Positions 37,051 to 48,694 of a stretch of 64,000 nucleotides of DNA are shown one piece after another. Numbering within the stretch: the stretch's first letter is position 1; each line of letters begins with the position of its first letter. The stretch lies in NCBI GenBank assembly GCA_037953745.1, contig JBAKBP010003085.1, positions 96,817 through 160,816 on the forward strand. The letters are read 5' to 3'. The translations under genes were made by a program, and so were the position numbers. The stretch comes from Lithodes maja (lineage: Eukaryota > Arthropoda > Malacostraca > Decapoda > Lithodidae). Below the pieces are notes generated by a model. The model worked only from the letters and a program-made list of their open reading frames with translations. It was not told the origin of the DNA and searched no databases.

Positions 37051-37404
37051 GTTGGCGGCAGGGTAGAGACTGGCGTACATGCTGTCTGGTAGCGCCGCCT
37101 GGTGACCACGGAGCAAAATTTGTACGCGCGCCATTCGAAAAGCACTCACGCAAGCAATGGTACAGTGTTGTACCACCCGGGTTCCTCGGGCCAAAAAAAA
37201 ATGGTACACACGTGTACCACCCGGGGTCGAAGGGTTAACCAGACAATTGAGGGATACGTTTTGTATCGCCGCCTTCAGCTGAAGGCGTAATTGAGGTTAA
37301 CAGTTTTTTAAACTAATATTCACGCCCGGCGGGTACTCCCTGGAAGGGTGGGAATAACGAATTTACAATTCAGTTAGTTAACCAGACAATTGAGGGATAC
37401 GTTT

Positions 37405-37417
37405 TGTATCGCCGCCT
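37405..37417. repeat. 13-bp target-site duplication of LINE-D (left copy)
   Basis: TGTATCGCCGCCT here equals 45187-45199. The DIRS-2 repeat unit continues across the junction (...CCGCCT then TCAGC...GGCG). Confidence 0.9.
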
Positions 37418-39531
37418 CCCCCGCTCTGCCTGCTTCGTTGGTTTCACTTTTGAACACGTGCGGGGGCTGACGGAGGCGGCAGGAGGGGAGTGCATGCCCG
37501 CATGCCCACCCTTCCTGCCGCCCCCAACTAATTGTAGTGGGCCCTATCATTTCTCATCCTTTCTGTTTTCCGTTTTTCCCTTCTTCCCGCTGCCCCCTCC
37601 TTTGGGAACACCGTGACTGTCATGAGGTAAACGACCGTACTCACTCTTTGGTTTCGTTGGAGGGTGTTGTGGGTCGGCAATCCCTACACCCGTCGAACTG
37701 TGGTACCCGACGTGTTCGAGCGAGGGGAAACTTTTATGCCAAACCCTAACCCTTGTGCTGGGTCGGCGATCGACGGCCCTTAAGGTGCATTAGTCGGGGT
37801 GTATATCTGCAAGAATTCCTAGGGCGGTCGTCCCGTCCTCTAATTGTGGCTCCATGGTGGGTTTGGAATCTGACTCAGATGAATTTAGAAATATTCGTCC
37901 TATGGAATCTAAAATTGCCCCCCTCTGACGCCGACCCCTGCGAGAAATTGGACTGCCTCAAGGACCCTTCCCCTGCTGCCAACAGTGCCGGAGTTCCCCA
38001 CTCAGGCATGGCACCCACAGACCTTGGCAAACCTCCTAAGGATACTGTGACGAATTCTCCATCGTCGGGTAGTGAGATCCATCAGGTGATCTCCCCGGCA
38101 TCAATTCCTATGCACAGTACTGCCTCTGTGATCAATAATAGTGATGACAACCCCACAGTCTCGACTTTAACTTCTAAATTACCAGATTATGATTCTAGCC
38201 TTAGCCTACCTCTTCATTCCGTTGACAACCTTACTGAAGAACCTCGCATGCCCTCAGCTGACACCCCTACGGATGCTTCTTGCATCCCTGACCCGTCTGT
38301 GACTCCATCTGTTACCATCTTCCCTCCGGATGCAGGATCTCCTACCTCAATTAAACCTGCTTCTGTACCTCCACGATCTCAACGGGCCGTTAATGCAGGT
38401 ACAGGAAAAGACCTTGCCGGTATTTCCTCTGCCATTCACACTCTTCAACCGTTCGTACCTTCGCATAACCGACAAAGGCGTAAACGTAACACGTATACCC
38501 CTGCTTCGAAGGACACTTATAACGCTATGTTCAGTCCCCCTGATTGGTCACGGTTTTTCACGGTCTCTGGTGAACCTATGGATGATTTCAGTCTATACGA
38601 TACTCTCGCACAAGATATTGGTGACTTCACCATGCATGCTGTTGGATCGGCCAAGCGCATGATTGAGGTGAAAACACAGGAGCAATCAGAAGCCTTACAA
38701 GCCTACCTCGACACCCCCAACGACAGATACACAGGTAAACCAGATGAATACCTGAATCAGTGTACTGGCACGGTTGTGCTCCCTTCCGACTTCGAATTTG
38801 CAGATCAGAGCTTTACAGACTCAACCAATCGTATCTTAAAATTATTGCAAAGAACTGACCCCACTGTTGTTAAAGTTGACACTTATACTGCTCCTCAGCG
38901 TGGAAATCGGCCCCCACTACGCATTGTCAAAATCTATTTTAAGCGCCATGACCTCCCTATGCATGTCCGTCTTGCAGGTCGCCAACTGCAGGTACGAAGG
39001 TATGTTAACAAGCCGAGACAATGCACAAATTGCTGGAAGCTTGGGCATTCAACCCCGCGGTGTCGGGCTCTCAATGCTCGTTGCTTAAATTGCGGCTCAG
39101 AACAACATGCTCTCAACAATTGTCAAGTCAGCGCGCCCCGTTGTGCAAATTATGATGGGTCCCACAAAGCCAATAACAGAACATGCCCGCACTTTGCGTT
39201 TCATTGTGACATATTACATTTACAGGCCACAAAAGGACTCCCCTTCCGGTCTGCTGCAGCACAATTAAGGCAGGAAGGTAAATCTCCTCCATATCGACGG
39301 TTTGAATCAACTACACCCGCTGACTCCTCTGACCACCAGCGTCCAGAGCAGCCTCCGGCACCACCTATTAGCCCACAACATTACCCCACCAATGATACCT
39401 TCCGTTTAGTTCACCTTAACTCCCCGGACCTATCCACCTCTAACAGGTTCGAGAGATTTACTAACTTGACCGATGATACTGAGTTTTGGAACATGACTGC
39501 CGAAGAGAACCTCATGGAATGTAACACAGTA

Positions 39532-40300
39532 CAGTCAGGACCCCCAATACACGATTCCACAATGCGCGAAAACCCTAATACACGAGTTACCCCTCGAAAA
39601 TAACATTAATTAATTAAACATTAATTACGCGAGGTGGTACCACAATACACGAATCGAGAGCTAAGAAGGGGCCAAATCCGCTATTCCCGCTTGATACGCG
39701 AGCACGTCTACGTTTCGCGACGCCCAGGAGTAGCTCTGAAAAAAGAAGAAGACGGGCATACGCCTGCCTTCCCTCCCGCTTACCCTCCCTCCCTCCCTCC
39801 CACAGTCCCGCTCAAGCGCTCATAGCCGTGCGGAGTGACCAAACGTTTGTAGTGCCTGCCACTTTTTTCGCCATGCCACGCCAATATAAGAAGATAACAC
39901 ACAAAATGAAGGTGGAAGTGTTGGATCGCAAGAAAAAAGGAGAAGGAAACTGTGCAATAGGCTTGTCAGAGTAAACTGTTCGTACGATTTGGTCAGGGAG
40001 GGAGAAGTTGGAGAAAATCGTGAAGTCCTACGGTCCTAGTCCTAGTCCTAGCCTATCTACTACTAATTTTAAGGTAAGGTTTCATATTTTTATTCATTGT
40101 TCTTATTATATATAAGATATAGACTGTACTGTAGAGCCAAAAATGTCGAAAATAAGGCCAAAAATTTCGAAAATAGGCCATAATTGAGAGACGTCACCCA
40201 ATCTAATTATTCCCATTTAAAGTTAGTTCCACAATACACGAATTCACAATACGCGATGCCTCCTGTCACCCCTATTCTCGCGAATTGGGGGTCCTGACTG
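39532..40300. mobile_element. Tigger/pogo-like non-autonomous element (769 bp) in LINE-D ORF1
   Basis: TA at 39530-39531 and 40301-40302 flank termini CAGTCAGGACCCCCAATACA and, on the complement of the right end, CAGTCAGGACCCCCAATTCG (17 identical bases). ACACGA/CGCGA motifs recur inside both ends. The interior keeps a remnant of a CENP-B-type helix-turn-helix ORF at 39873. Confidence 0.92.
39873..40040 (+). pseudogene. Tigger transposase remnant: CENP-B-type N-terminal helix-turn-helix
   Basis: Reads KKITHKMKVEVLDRKKKGEG, NCAIGLSE, a stop, then TVRTIWSGREKLEKIVKSYG. The KMKVEVLDRKEKGE and TVRTIW blocks are characteristic of the first DNA-binding domain of Tigger/JRK proteins. A few residues are missing before GLSE and a stop follows. 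The DDE domain is deleted. Confidence 0.75.
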
Positions 40301-41323
40301 TACCAGATATAGAGACTTCTCCCCAATCTCGCTCCACCCAGTCGCAGCCTCGGACAAAGCGTAAGGTTGCAAGTCCTATCCGGTCTTTATCCCGGACCTC
40401 GAAACTCGGTTCCACCACACAGAAGTGGGTTATGCCTACCCCCGATCCGGACTGTGGCTGCCATAACTGCGGCCGATTCTTTCTACTTCAGCACAAGACT
40501 TCTACCCGTACAGTACTCACCGAACATCTTCACAAATTTCTTTCCAAGCAAGCTCCAGCGGAAGATGCTCAAATTCACCCGACTCCTTGTTATTGTGTCA
40601 CCCATATTTGTGAATCTGATCCTACGCCCAAGGACTTGATGCAGAGATTCCTGAAGGACAAAAACCTGTTGGATTCTGACTTGACTAATGTAGAGCTATC
40701 ACAATCCCGATTTGATGTTCACCAACCTCCTGTCAATGTGCGTACCACCCTCACCATGCCTGATCCTCCCTGTAACCTTGAGCGACATGTTCCGTTAGCC
40801 GCTCCCCACTGCCCAGATCCCGATGCTCCCAAACCTAGAGACATTCCCCCACAAACTCCTGCTAACCCTACGACACCATCATCTGACAAACCTTCGATAA
40901 AGACTCATCATACCCCGAGCCCCTCACAATCTCCTGTATTGATATGTCACACCAATATCCCACCTGACAAATGTGGATGTCCAATTTGTTTCCGTAATTA
41001 CATCACACCCCATATCTGTGCCACGGATCCCTGCCTCCTTGCTCGGACGCAGGAATTTGTCACCACACGTACACTTCCCCCTAACCCTGATGAAGATGTT
41101 ACCTCCGCTTATCTATTTATGGACACTCTGCGCCAAAAACTCCTCCACTGCCCCACCCTTGTTCCTAAACTAGTCACACAATTCACAGCTATTTCTGAAA
41201 AATTTACAGACCTTACATCTACCCCTTCACCTTCATCCACACAACCCTCTCCACACTCACAACCTTTACCAGACTCTCTTCAAGAGACCTCTATTGTCGA
41301 TGACTCTGACAATCCTATTCTTG

Positions 41324-44300
41324 ATGGCATATAACATTTTGCAATGGAATATAAACGGATACCAAACTCGCCTCCGTATGTGAGAATTACAACGATTACT
41401 TAAATTATATTCACCATTATGCATTTGCCTCCAACATGTAGGCAATTTTGTTGTCCCCCCCAGGCATTATACTGTTGCTGCTAGCTCCCCTATAACCCCT
41501 TCACATCTCCGAACGGCCATCCTTGTGCACTATAAGTGCGTATTTGTTCCTGTCACCCTTGACCCCAACCCTTTTCAAACAACTGCCGTCTCCATTTCAT
41601 TACCAAACCTTCCTTCCTTGACTGTTTGCTCCTCCTACAATCAACCCTCCTGTCATTACAATATTTCAGACCTTCATCAACTAGTACAACAACTGACCCC
41701 ACCGTACCTTATTCTGGGCGACTTTAACGCACACTCTCCCCTTTGGGGCAACCCAAACACAGACATCCCAGGCGATAAAATTGAAAAATATCTCCTTCAT
41801 TCTACTCTTTGTTGTCTCAACTTTGACACCCCCACCTACAGATCTGCTACCCACTGTACATTTTCCGCTGTTGATCTTTCCTTTGCCTCGGATGACGCAG
41901 CTCCCCTATTTGACTGGTCAGTTTTACAGGATCGCTTCTCCAGCGACCACTACCCTATACTCCTTACGTATTTGTGCCTCCCCTCAAATATCGAGTTATA
42001 ATCTCTCTAAAGCCGATTGGACGTCTTATACGCACTCCTCTGCAGACGTTTCGGACTTCTCCCCTACCTCTTCCCCTGCCCACAATTTTGTTTATTTTTC
42101 GTCCTTCCTGAACTCCATTGCAAGCACTCATATCCCGCTTACCTCCTCGCTGACGCACCCTCGCCAGGTCCCTTGGTGGACGCCCACTCTAGCCCAAATG
42201 ATAAAATTCAAGCATCGTGTGGAATGCCTTCTTAAGCGTCTGAGTGTTAGGCAGCGGCGTTTAAAGACTGTTTCCCCCCGGCTTTTTTCCACTAATCGTT
42301 ACTTTGACCTTATAACCATCACTATTGAAAAAATTGCCCTTAAAACGTTCTATAACAAGATCTGTGCAGTTGTCAAACGCAGTATCCTTGACAACAAGAT
42401 ACTGTACTTTCATGGCGATCATATATCTCGTCCTTCAATTCCCGCACCCCTCTCTCTACTTTATGGAAAAAGTTTCGCAGTATCAACGGACGCACTGTAC
42501 GGCCTCCACTCTCTCCACTCAAAGACCCTGCCTCGGACTCGCTTACACATGACCCCCTTGACATCGCTGCCATACATGCCAAACATTTCTGTCACGTCAG
42601 CTCAGACCAGTCATTGCCTCGTCAATTTCTTCGTTATAAATGTATGGAGGAATCTCGCCCGCTATCTTTTCATAGCGGGAAAACACATGAATATAACACC
42701 CCTTTTTCAATTCCGGAATTGCGACACGCGCTCGACCTGTGTACAGACACTACTCCTGGCCCGGATGGATTCTCGTACGCTCTCATCCGTCACCTCCATC
42801 CACGTGCGCTACAACATCTTTTACAACTGTACAATCAGTTTTGGATAAGTAACTACTTCCCACCGTCTTGGCGGCATGCTTACACTATACCCGTACCGAA
42901 GCCTGGAAAAGATCATAGTCTTCCCACAAATTACAGACCGATTGTGCTTACCTCATGCCTCTGCAAATTAATGGAAAAAATGATCAATCCTCGACTTTTA
43001 CATTACGCTGAGTCACATGCCCTCCTATCCCCATATCAGAATGGTTCCCGCCCTGGCCGTTCTACACTGCACTCACTTATTCGCCTTGAACACCAAATAC
43101 GTGCTGGGTTCTCCAAGAACCAACCCACAGTGGCAATATTTTTTGACATTGCTAAGGCTTATGACACAACATGGAGACACAGGATTTTAAAAATTTTACA
43201 TGATTCTGGCATGCGGGGTCCTCTTCCCTGCTTTTTACAAAATTTTCTCTCTAACCGTACATTCCAGGTCAAAAATAATGGTCTCCTATCGGACATTATG
43301 TCACAAATTAATGGAATACCACAAGGATGTGCCCTTAGCAGCTTACTCTTTATTATGGCGATCAATAGTGTCATACGCAGCCTCCCACCTGAAATATCGT
43401 ATAGCTTGTATGTGGACGACTTCGCAATATATTATACTTCTCCCAGTCTGACTCACATACAACGGCGTCTCAACATTGCTCTAAAATCCATCCACTCTTG
43501 GGCATCCACTGCTGGTTTTCAATTTTCTGCTGAAAAGACTAACGCCGTTGTATTCTATAGAAATGTTCGACATTTACGTAACCAGTCCATTACTCTCACC
43601 ATGGGACATTCTAATATTCAGATCCTTCCACATACCAGGTTCCTTGGTTTAATCTTTGATACTCACCTCAATTGGAAGAGTCACATTGCCTGCTTAAAGG
43701 CACGTTGCCTCCAGAGAATGAGTGTTCTGAAAACAGTCGCACGAGTCCATTGGGGCGCAGATCGCGCTACGCTTTTACTGTTCTACAGAGCTACCATCCT
43801 CTCAGCCCTAGATTATGGTAGCCCTGGCTATGGCACGGCCTCTGCTTCCACATTAGGAACCCTCGACAGCGTACACCATTTGGGCATCCGCATTAGCTCG
43901 GGGGCATTCCGTTCCTCTCGTGTCTCCAATATCCTATGTGAGGCTGGGACCTTACCTCTAGCCTATCACCGTCGATTAGTCCTCATGCGTACGGCTGTTC
44001 GCCTCCGTCATGACCCAACTCTACTAGAACTATTCCATTCCACAGATAACTATCGTTCAACCATTCCAGTGCCATTCCCACTATTGTCTCGCCAATTGCT
44101 CTCCACTTACAGTATCACCGTTCCTCCCATAACTCCCCCTCCTAGTCACATCACTCCGTGGACCCTAAAACACCCTACAGTTTGCTTTCACTTAGCAGAT
44201 CAACTTGATGCCCAAGCCCCATCTCAACGTCGACATCTCGCTTTACAACATCTTGATGATCACATCCCGGCTGTTTTCATTTACACCGATGGCTCGAAAA

Positions 44301-45079
44301 CTGCGGATGCCGTGGGTTGCGCTGCAGTCTCAGACCATGGCTTGTCTCAAAGTACCTTACACCATCACTCCATGGTTTTCACTGCTGAATTATGGGCTAT
44401 TCAAGGTGCTTTAAGCACCATCTCTTCATTGTCGAGGAACTCTCCACGGGTCGTTATCTGTAGTGACTCAAAGAGTGCACTGCAAGCCTTATGTGTATTT
44501 GCCCCCAAGGACCCATTGGTCAAGACTATCATCCACACAATACACAAATTACAGTGCGCTAATCGTTCCATCACACTGTGCTGGATCCCCGGGAATGAGC
44601 GTGCAGACTTCCTCGCTAAGCAAGCGTGTCATGGTACACCCTCTACTACTTTGCTGCGTTCGGAGGATATGCTCCCTGTCCTCCGTCGCCATGTTTATGA
44701 CGCTTGGCGAGTTGAGTGGAGAGCGCAACCATTAACTGGCCACCTTCGCTCCATTAAGGATGACATACACTTGTGGCCCTCTTCAATTAATGGTTCACGT
44801 GCAGACCAAACCCTATTAACTAGATTACGTTTAGGCCACACGCGCCTCACACATGGTTACCTGATGTCCACCCCTCGTGGTCCACCACCTGAATGCCAAC
44901 ATTGCCATACATCATTGACTGTTTTTCACTTTCTTTGTATTTGTCCCGTCTATGCATATGAAAGACGGAGATTCTTGCTGAACACCTCATTACATGGCAT
45001 CCTCTCTGACTCAGACTCTTTCAATTTCACCCCTATTCGTCACTTCCTGAGAGCGATAAATTTATACAATGACATATAA
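41324..45079 (+). pseudogene. LINE-D ORF2: endonuclease, RT and RNase H, with one stop and two frameshifts
   Basis: Starts ATG 41324, overlapping the end of ORF1 by 11 bases (ATGGCATATAA). The endonuclease opens ILQWNINGYQTRL and has LILGDFNAHSPLWG and SSDHYPILL; TGA at 41381 interrupts it. Between about 42000 and 42500 the frame is shifted (PWWTPTLAQMIKFKHRVECL). RT from 42614 shows TTPGPDGFSYALIRHL, NYRPIVLTSCLCKLMEK, FFDIAKAYDTTWRH, GIPQGCALSSLLF and YVDD at 43409-43420. RNase H: FIYTDGSKTADAVGCA, FTAELWAIQGAL, VICSDSKSAL, WIPGNERADFLAKQA, with all four acidic residues. A CQHCHTSLTVFHFLCICP zinc motif ends it. Confidence 0.88.
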
Positions 45080-45186
45080 CTGCTGACATATACGTGACTT
45101 TAAACTCTGTACCACCTCCTCCACCACTAGCCTTGAGAGGGCCTAGGCCCAGTGGGCTAGTATAAAATAAAAGCATCGTCAACAAC

Positions 45187-45199
45187 TGTATCGCCGCCT
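45187..45199. repeat. 13-bp target-site duplication of LINE-D (right copy)
   Basis: TGTATCGCCGCCT, identical to 37405-37417. Confidence 0.9.
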
Positions 45200-45235
45200 T
45201 CAGCATACGGCGATCTAAAAAGATACTTCGGGAGA

Positions 45236-45651
45236 AGTTAGGTCTCGTATATGTGTCAGGCTTCCCAGTTTTTGATCCACGAGATGATTCGGGGGCCGGC
45301 GTCTTTTTTAGGGGGGGTTTTCCAAAATTGAATCTGGAAACAAACATCACCGGAAAGACTAAAATCAATTATAAACGCCATGCGGGTCTTTATATTATGT
45401 CAGAGGGTATTCATAATTCATTTTGGACAAGTTAAGATACTTTGAAATCTTTTACTTAGGAACCCCACCACGTAGCGAGCCGTAGTCGTTGTGGATTGCG
45501 TCTCGTTACCCGGCGGGTTATTTAACACTTGTGTGCGGACATGTTGGATTAACCTTATGAGCATTAATTCCTGGAAATTTTCTTTTTTTCCAGAGCTGGA
45601 TCCCGGCGGGTCTATACAGAACCTGGAGTAAGTTTCCCACCAGTCTCTGTC
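45236..45651 (+). other. DIRS-2 leader between tandem repeats and gag
   Basis: Non-coding, with two further CCGGCGGGT cores (near 45511 and 45603) and a TTTCTTTTTTTCCAG pyrimidine tract at about 45578-45593 that resembles a 3' splice site. No gene recognised. Confidence 0.5.
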
Positions 45652-45964
45652 ATGGCTACCTTTGCCCCGGTTTTTACTTTATGCATTACGCCCTCCTGTT
45701 CAGGTATCCCTATTTTTGCGCACACCCTTTGTATAAAATGTGTTAAATGTCTCGACCGCTCAAGGGGTCTGTGGGTGATGCGAAACTGTACCTTTTGCTC
45801 TCAGCTCAGTTTAAAAGTCTTACAAGACAATGACAAGACCGCAGCGGTCGCCTTACGGGAGGTTAGGCAGCAGATGACCGCTTATACTACTATTGTGGCT
45901 CATAAGTCACTTCAATGCGATAATGTCCAGTTATGGGATAAGTTACTAGTTGAGCACCCTCCCC
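45652..45964 (+). pseudogene. DIRS-2 gag, N-terminal 104 residues, cut by piggyBac copy 3
   Basis: ATG at 45652 opens a frame with a Cys-rich segment (CIKCVKCLDRSRGLWVMRNC, CSQLSLKV), then a helical stretch (VALREVRQQMTAYT). It stops being element-specific at the TTAA 45965-45968. Position, after the DIRS leader, suggests it is the gag N terminus missing from copy 1. The Cys spacing suggests a metal-binding fold. Protein identity is inferred from context only. Confidence 0.5.
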
Positions 45965-45968
45965 TTAA

Positions 45969-48694
45969 CCCCTCCAACCCGGATGGGCTCTTATACGCCC
46001 ATATCAACCTCGGCCCGCGCAACCCGGATGGTCTCTTATACGCCCCTTGCTTGCATGCTTGCTTTTCGAAAGCCGCGCGTACATTTTGGTATCATGGGAC
46101 GGTAGGTGGCGCCACCCGGCGTAAACGACGCCACAACAACAGTATCTACCCCGACGCCATCATGGACAGTACACCAAATAGTGATTCCGCCGTGTCCGAC
46201 AGCGGGCTTCCTACGACGCCCTTGCTAGTGCGTCGTGCCTTACCCCGACGCCATCGCCTAAATGTGTTATCTCCCGGAGGTATTGAGACGACTTTGAGAC
46301 TTTATGAGAAAGCTGATGCCAAGCATAAGATTGATGAAGAAGTGAGTGACCACTCCAGTAATTATAAGTCGAGTGATTATGGCCATGAGAGTGATAAAGA
46401 ACAATTCCTGGGATTTGCGAGAGAATTTGACAGTGATGAGAGTGATGAAGGTAATGTACCAGTTGTTGAGGAAGCTGGTTTACCTAAAGACAGTGAACTT
46501 GAGAGAGTGAGTGAGTGGGAGAGTTCAAGGTCACTCACCAAATTTCGCATAAGTGACACGACTCCAAGCCCTTCCCCAGGTAAATCGCCTTTCAAGCTAC
46601 ATTTGTACAAGCGAAAAATACTTGAGAAGGCGGCCGCGGCAGCTAGGGAACAAGCAAAAATACTTGGTGAGGATGAGGCTGTGAGTGAGGGTCAGCGTGG
46701 TGACCCTTCTCGACCGCCATTGTCTCCCTTATCTACCAACGCCACCCAAGATGACCCGGATGCCCCGCATTCTTCCCCACCACCCCCACCATTGCCAAGG
46801 GTTGAGGACCCCCCACTTTTGGCCTATTTGCCTCCTAGGTCCCCCGACAGGAGACATACTGCTGCCGAAAAGGGGAAAGGTAGAAAATATACTAAGAAAA
46901 TTAAGAAAAGTAAGAGAGTTTTGTTCGAGGCTCCCGCGGCGGCGTCCACCCCGGCCGGCCCCAGCCATACGTCCCCGCAACTTTCCCCACGGTCCTCCCC
47001 ACCTCTCCCGCCTTCAACATGTCTTCCTGAAGAAGTCTTTGAGCTCGCATCACCAATACCTGGGCCTAGTGAAAGTGAATCATTGCTTTCTGTCACTCGT
47101 CGCAGGCCAAGGAGCCCGGGACCTCGGGAGGACACAGCCTCACCTGCCACTCCTTCCCCACCTCGCCCACCCGCACGCCGCCCACGCATCACTGGTTCCC
47201 CGCCAGATTATGTGGGGGCCACTGATGATGAAGGGCACCTCTCTGAAGACTCTGGCCATGATTACATAGGTCCACCGTCAGGGCAAGATGACCACGATGA
47301 CGATGAATATATGGACATCGACGACCCTCGACCCACCCGCTTGGCCCGGCTTCGTGCTGCCCGTCTTCCTGCCCGCCGCCCTGGCCGCCGCCCTCGCCGC
47401 CCTAGGGCGCGCGCCTCCCGAGTTGGCCGTGGGCGTGCTGGGCCACCAGTTGGAGCTCCTCGTCGGCGTAGACAAGACCCATTCTACGTTTTTCAGTGGC
47501 AAGACATAGTTGATGGGGATGTATACAACCCTGATGTGCCAGCTTTTGATGAGGCACTGGAGGGTTCAGGCATTACCCCCAATTTTCCTGCAGGCCCCAA
47601 TGCTCCACCACACAAACTATTTGAGGCATTCTTTGATGAGGAGGTGGTAGGCTATGTTGTCAAAGAGACAAACAAGCAGCACCAATTCCAGGTCCACTTT
47701 TTGGGCAAGGTGACCAAGGGCCATATGAGGAAGTGGACCCCAGTGACTCATAAAGAATTCATGGTGTTCCTGGCACTCACCATGCTAATGCCTCATGTCA
47801 AGAAGCATAGGTTGCCTGACTATTGGATCACCAATGATCTGATTTCCACCCCTGCCTTCGGGAAATATATGGCTCGCGACCGGTACCTTGATATCCTCGC
47901 AGCGCTCCATCTTGTCACCAACACCGACGTCCACCGCCCAGACAAGCTGTGGAAGATTAGGACGTTGTATGAGATGATGCGAGAACGCTTCACCTCCTAC
48001 TTCAAGCCCTTCCGCAAGGTCGTCATTGACGAGTCTCTTGTGCTGTTCCGGGGAAAACTCAGCTTCCGGCAGTACATCCCCTCAAAAAGACATCGCTTTG
48101 GCATAAAATTCTTTGTGCTGTGCGACTGCCAAACTGGCTATGTCCTGGACTTCCTGGTCTACAGCGGGAAGGAAGGGGACGTGCTTGTGGACCCCCTCAT
48201 TGGCTTTGGCGGAGCAGTGGTGCAAGCCATGATGGACCGCTACTTCCATAAGAATCACGTCCTCTACACGGACAACTATTACACGTCCCCCACTCTCTCA
48301 CAGTACCTGCATGAGCGCAAGACGGGGACTGTAGGCACAGTACGAGGGAAAAGGAAGGGCATGCCACCTTTCCCTCCAAAGACCAAAAAAGGTGATGTCT
48401 TCAAGAAGAAGTCGGGGCCCATTCTGGCTATCCACTGGCACGACCAGCGGAAGGTCAACCTCCTGACCACCATCCACAAGGGGGAAATGGTGGAGACTGG
48501 CAAGGTGGATCGCCGCACCCAGGCCAGGGTGACCAAGCCCGATGCTGTCCTGGACTACAACATCAACATGAGGCTGGTGGACAAGTCCGACATGCAGATA
48601 GGCTTCATTGACTGCCTGCGTACCTCGTGCAGATGGTACAAAAAGTTCTTTCTGCATATGGTGGACATGTCAGTTCTGAATGCCTATAATATAT
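45969..48694 (+). mobile_element. piggyBac transposon copy 3, 5' part only (3' part displaced by the gypsy array)
   Basis: Starts after TTAA 45965-45968 with CCCCTCCAACCCGG, the complement-equivalent of the right end of copy 1. Two CAACCCGGATGG.CTCTTATA subterminal repeats follow. The interior is nearly the same as copy 1 in opposite orientation. It is cut at 48694 inside the transposase gene; the missing 3' part with the 177-bp array should lie beyond the window. Confidence 0.92.
46162..48694 (+). pseudogene. piggyBac transposase copy 3, truncated at about residue 844 by a gypsy LTR
   Basis: ATG 46162 gives the same MDSTPNSDSAVSDS start as copy 1. Catalytic Asp623, Asp704 and Asp807 are all present. 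The Arg-rich stretch near residue 400 is a few residues shorter than in copy 1. The reading passes through YNI at 48694 into the LTR and stops at 48894, so the C-terminal cysteine cluster is lost. The same frame is also open upstream through the transposon end into the DIRS gag at 45652. Confidence 0.92.

Larger units (their letters stand above)
33028..37234 (-). mobile_element. piggyBac transposon copy 2 (complete, 4.2 kb, diverged subfamily)
   Basis: TTAA at 33024-33027 and 37235-37238. Left end CCCTCCGACCCCGG, right end on complement CCCTTCGACCCCGG. The organisation matches copy 1: a 3' region with a 177-bp array and a minus-strand transposase. The coding sequence differs clearly from copies 1 and 3 and the right end lacks their 26-bp repeats; instead TGGTACA motifs recur at 37157 and 37202 (GTACCACCCGGG and GTACCACCCGGGG). 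Confidence 0.93.
37753..41334 (+). pseudogene. LINE-D ORF1 (Gag-like, zinc knuckles), split by a Tigger-like element
   Basis: A Pro/Ser/Thr-rich N-terminal half is followed by an RNA-binding-like region (VVKVDTYTAP, LRIVKIYFKRHDLPMHVRL). Then come knuckles CTNCWKLGHSTPRC, CLNCGSEQHALNNC and an RCANYDGSHKANNRTC variant with Tyr in place of the second Cys. This triple-knuckle arrangement is typical of I-type ORF1 proteins, which package the RNA. The reading is cut at 39531 by the insert and resumes in frame at 40303. The likely start is ATG 37854, which reads VGLESDSDEFRNIRPMESK before a slip in the C-run near 37920; in the downstream frame the first ATG is 37879. Confidence 0.78.
37418..45186 (+). 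mobile_element. LINE-D: full-length I-type LINE with RNase H, carrying a Tigger-like insert
   Basis: A 7.77-kb element between 13-bp duplications: leader 37418-37853, ORF1 with zinc knuckles (to 41334), ORF2 with endonuclease, RT and RNase H (41324-45079), short 3' UTR with a CATCGTCAACAAC end. RNase H within a LINE limits it to the I, LOA, R1 or Tad groups, and I/Nimb fits best. Without the 769-bp insert it is 7.0 kb. ORF2 has a stop and two frameshifts, so it is inactive. Confidence 0.88.
32831..45235. repeat. ~140-bp tandem repeats upstream of DIRS-2 gag, three units, split by two insertions
   Basis: CCCGGCGGGT/CCCGGTGGGT cores at 32832, 32971 and 37325 mark three units, with spacings of about 139 and 143 bp after removing the insertion. 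Each unit contains AACGAATTT.CAAT, AATTCAGTTAGTTAACCAGAC, TGAGGGATACGTTTTGTATC and CCTTCAGC...GGCG. PiggyBac copy 2 (33028-37234) entered at the TTAA of unit 2, and LINE-D (37418-45186) in unit 3. Confidence 0.75.
31440..45964 (+). mobile_element. DIRS-type retrotransposon, copy 2: 5' region and start of gag, split by piggyBac copy 2 and LINE-D
   Basis: A 38-bp inverted match to the tail of DIRS copy 1 (31485-31522) marks the left side. A ~1.3-kb leader and ~140-bp tandem repeats follow, then a gag-like ORF from 45652 that is cut at 45964 by piggyBac copy 3. The DIRS assignment of the leader is inferred from that block and from continuity through insertions with matched duplications. The left boundary is approximate, and the rest of the element lies beyond the window. 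Confidence 0.6.
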
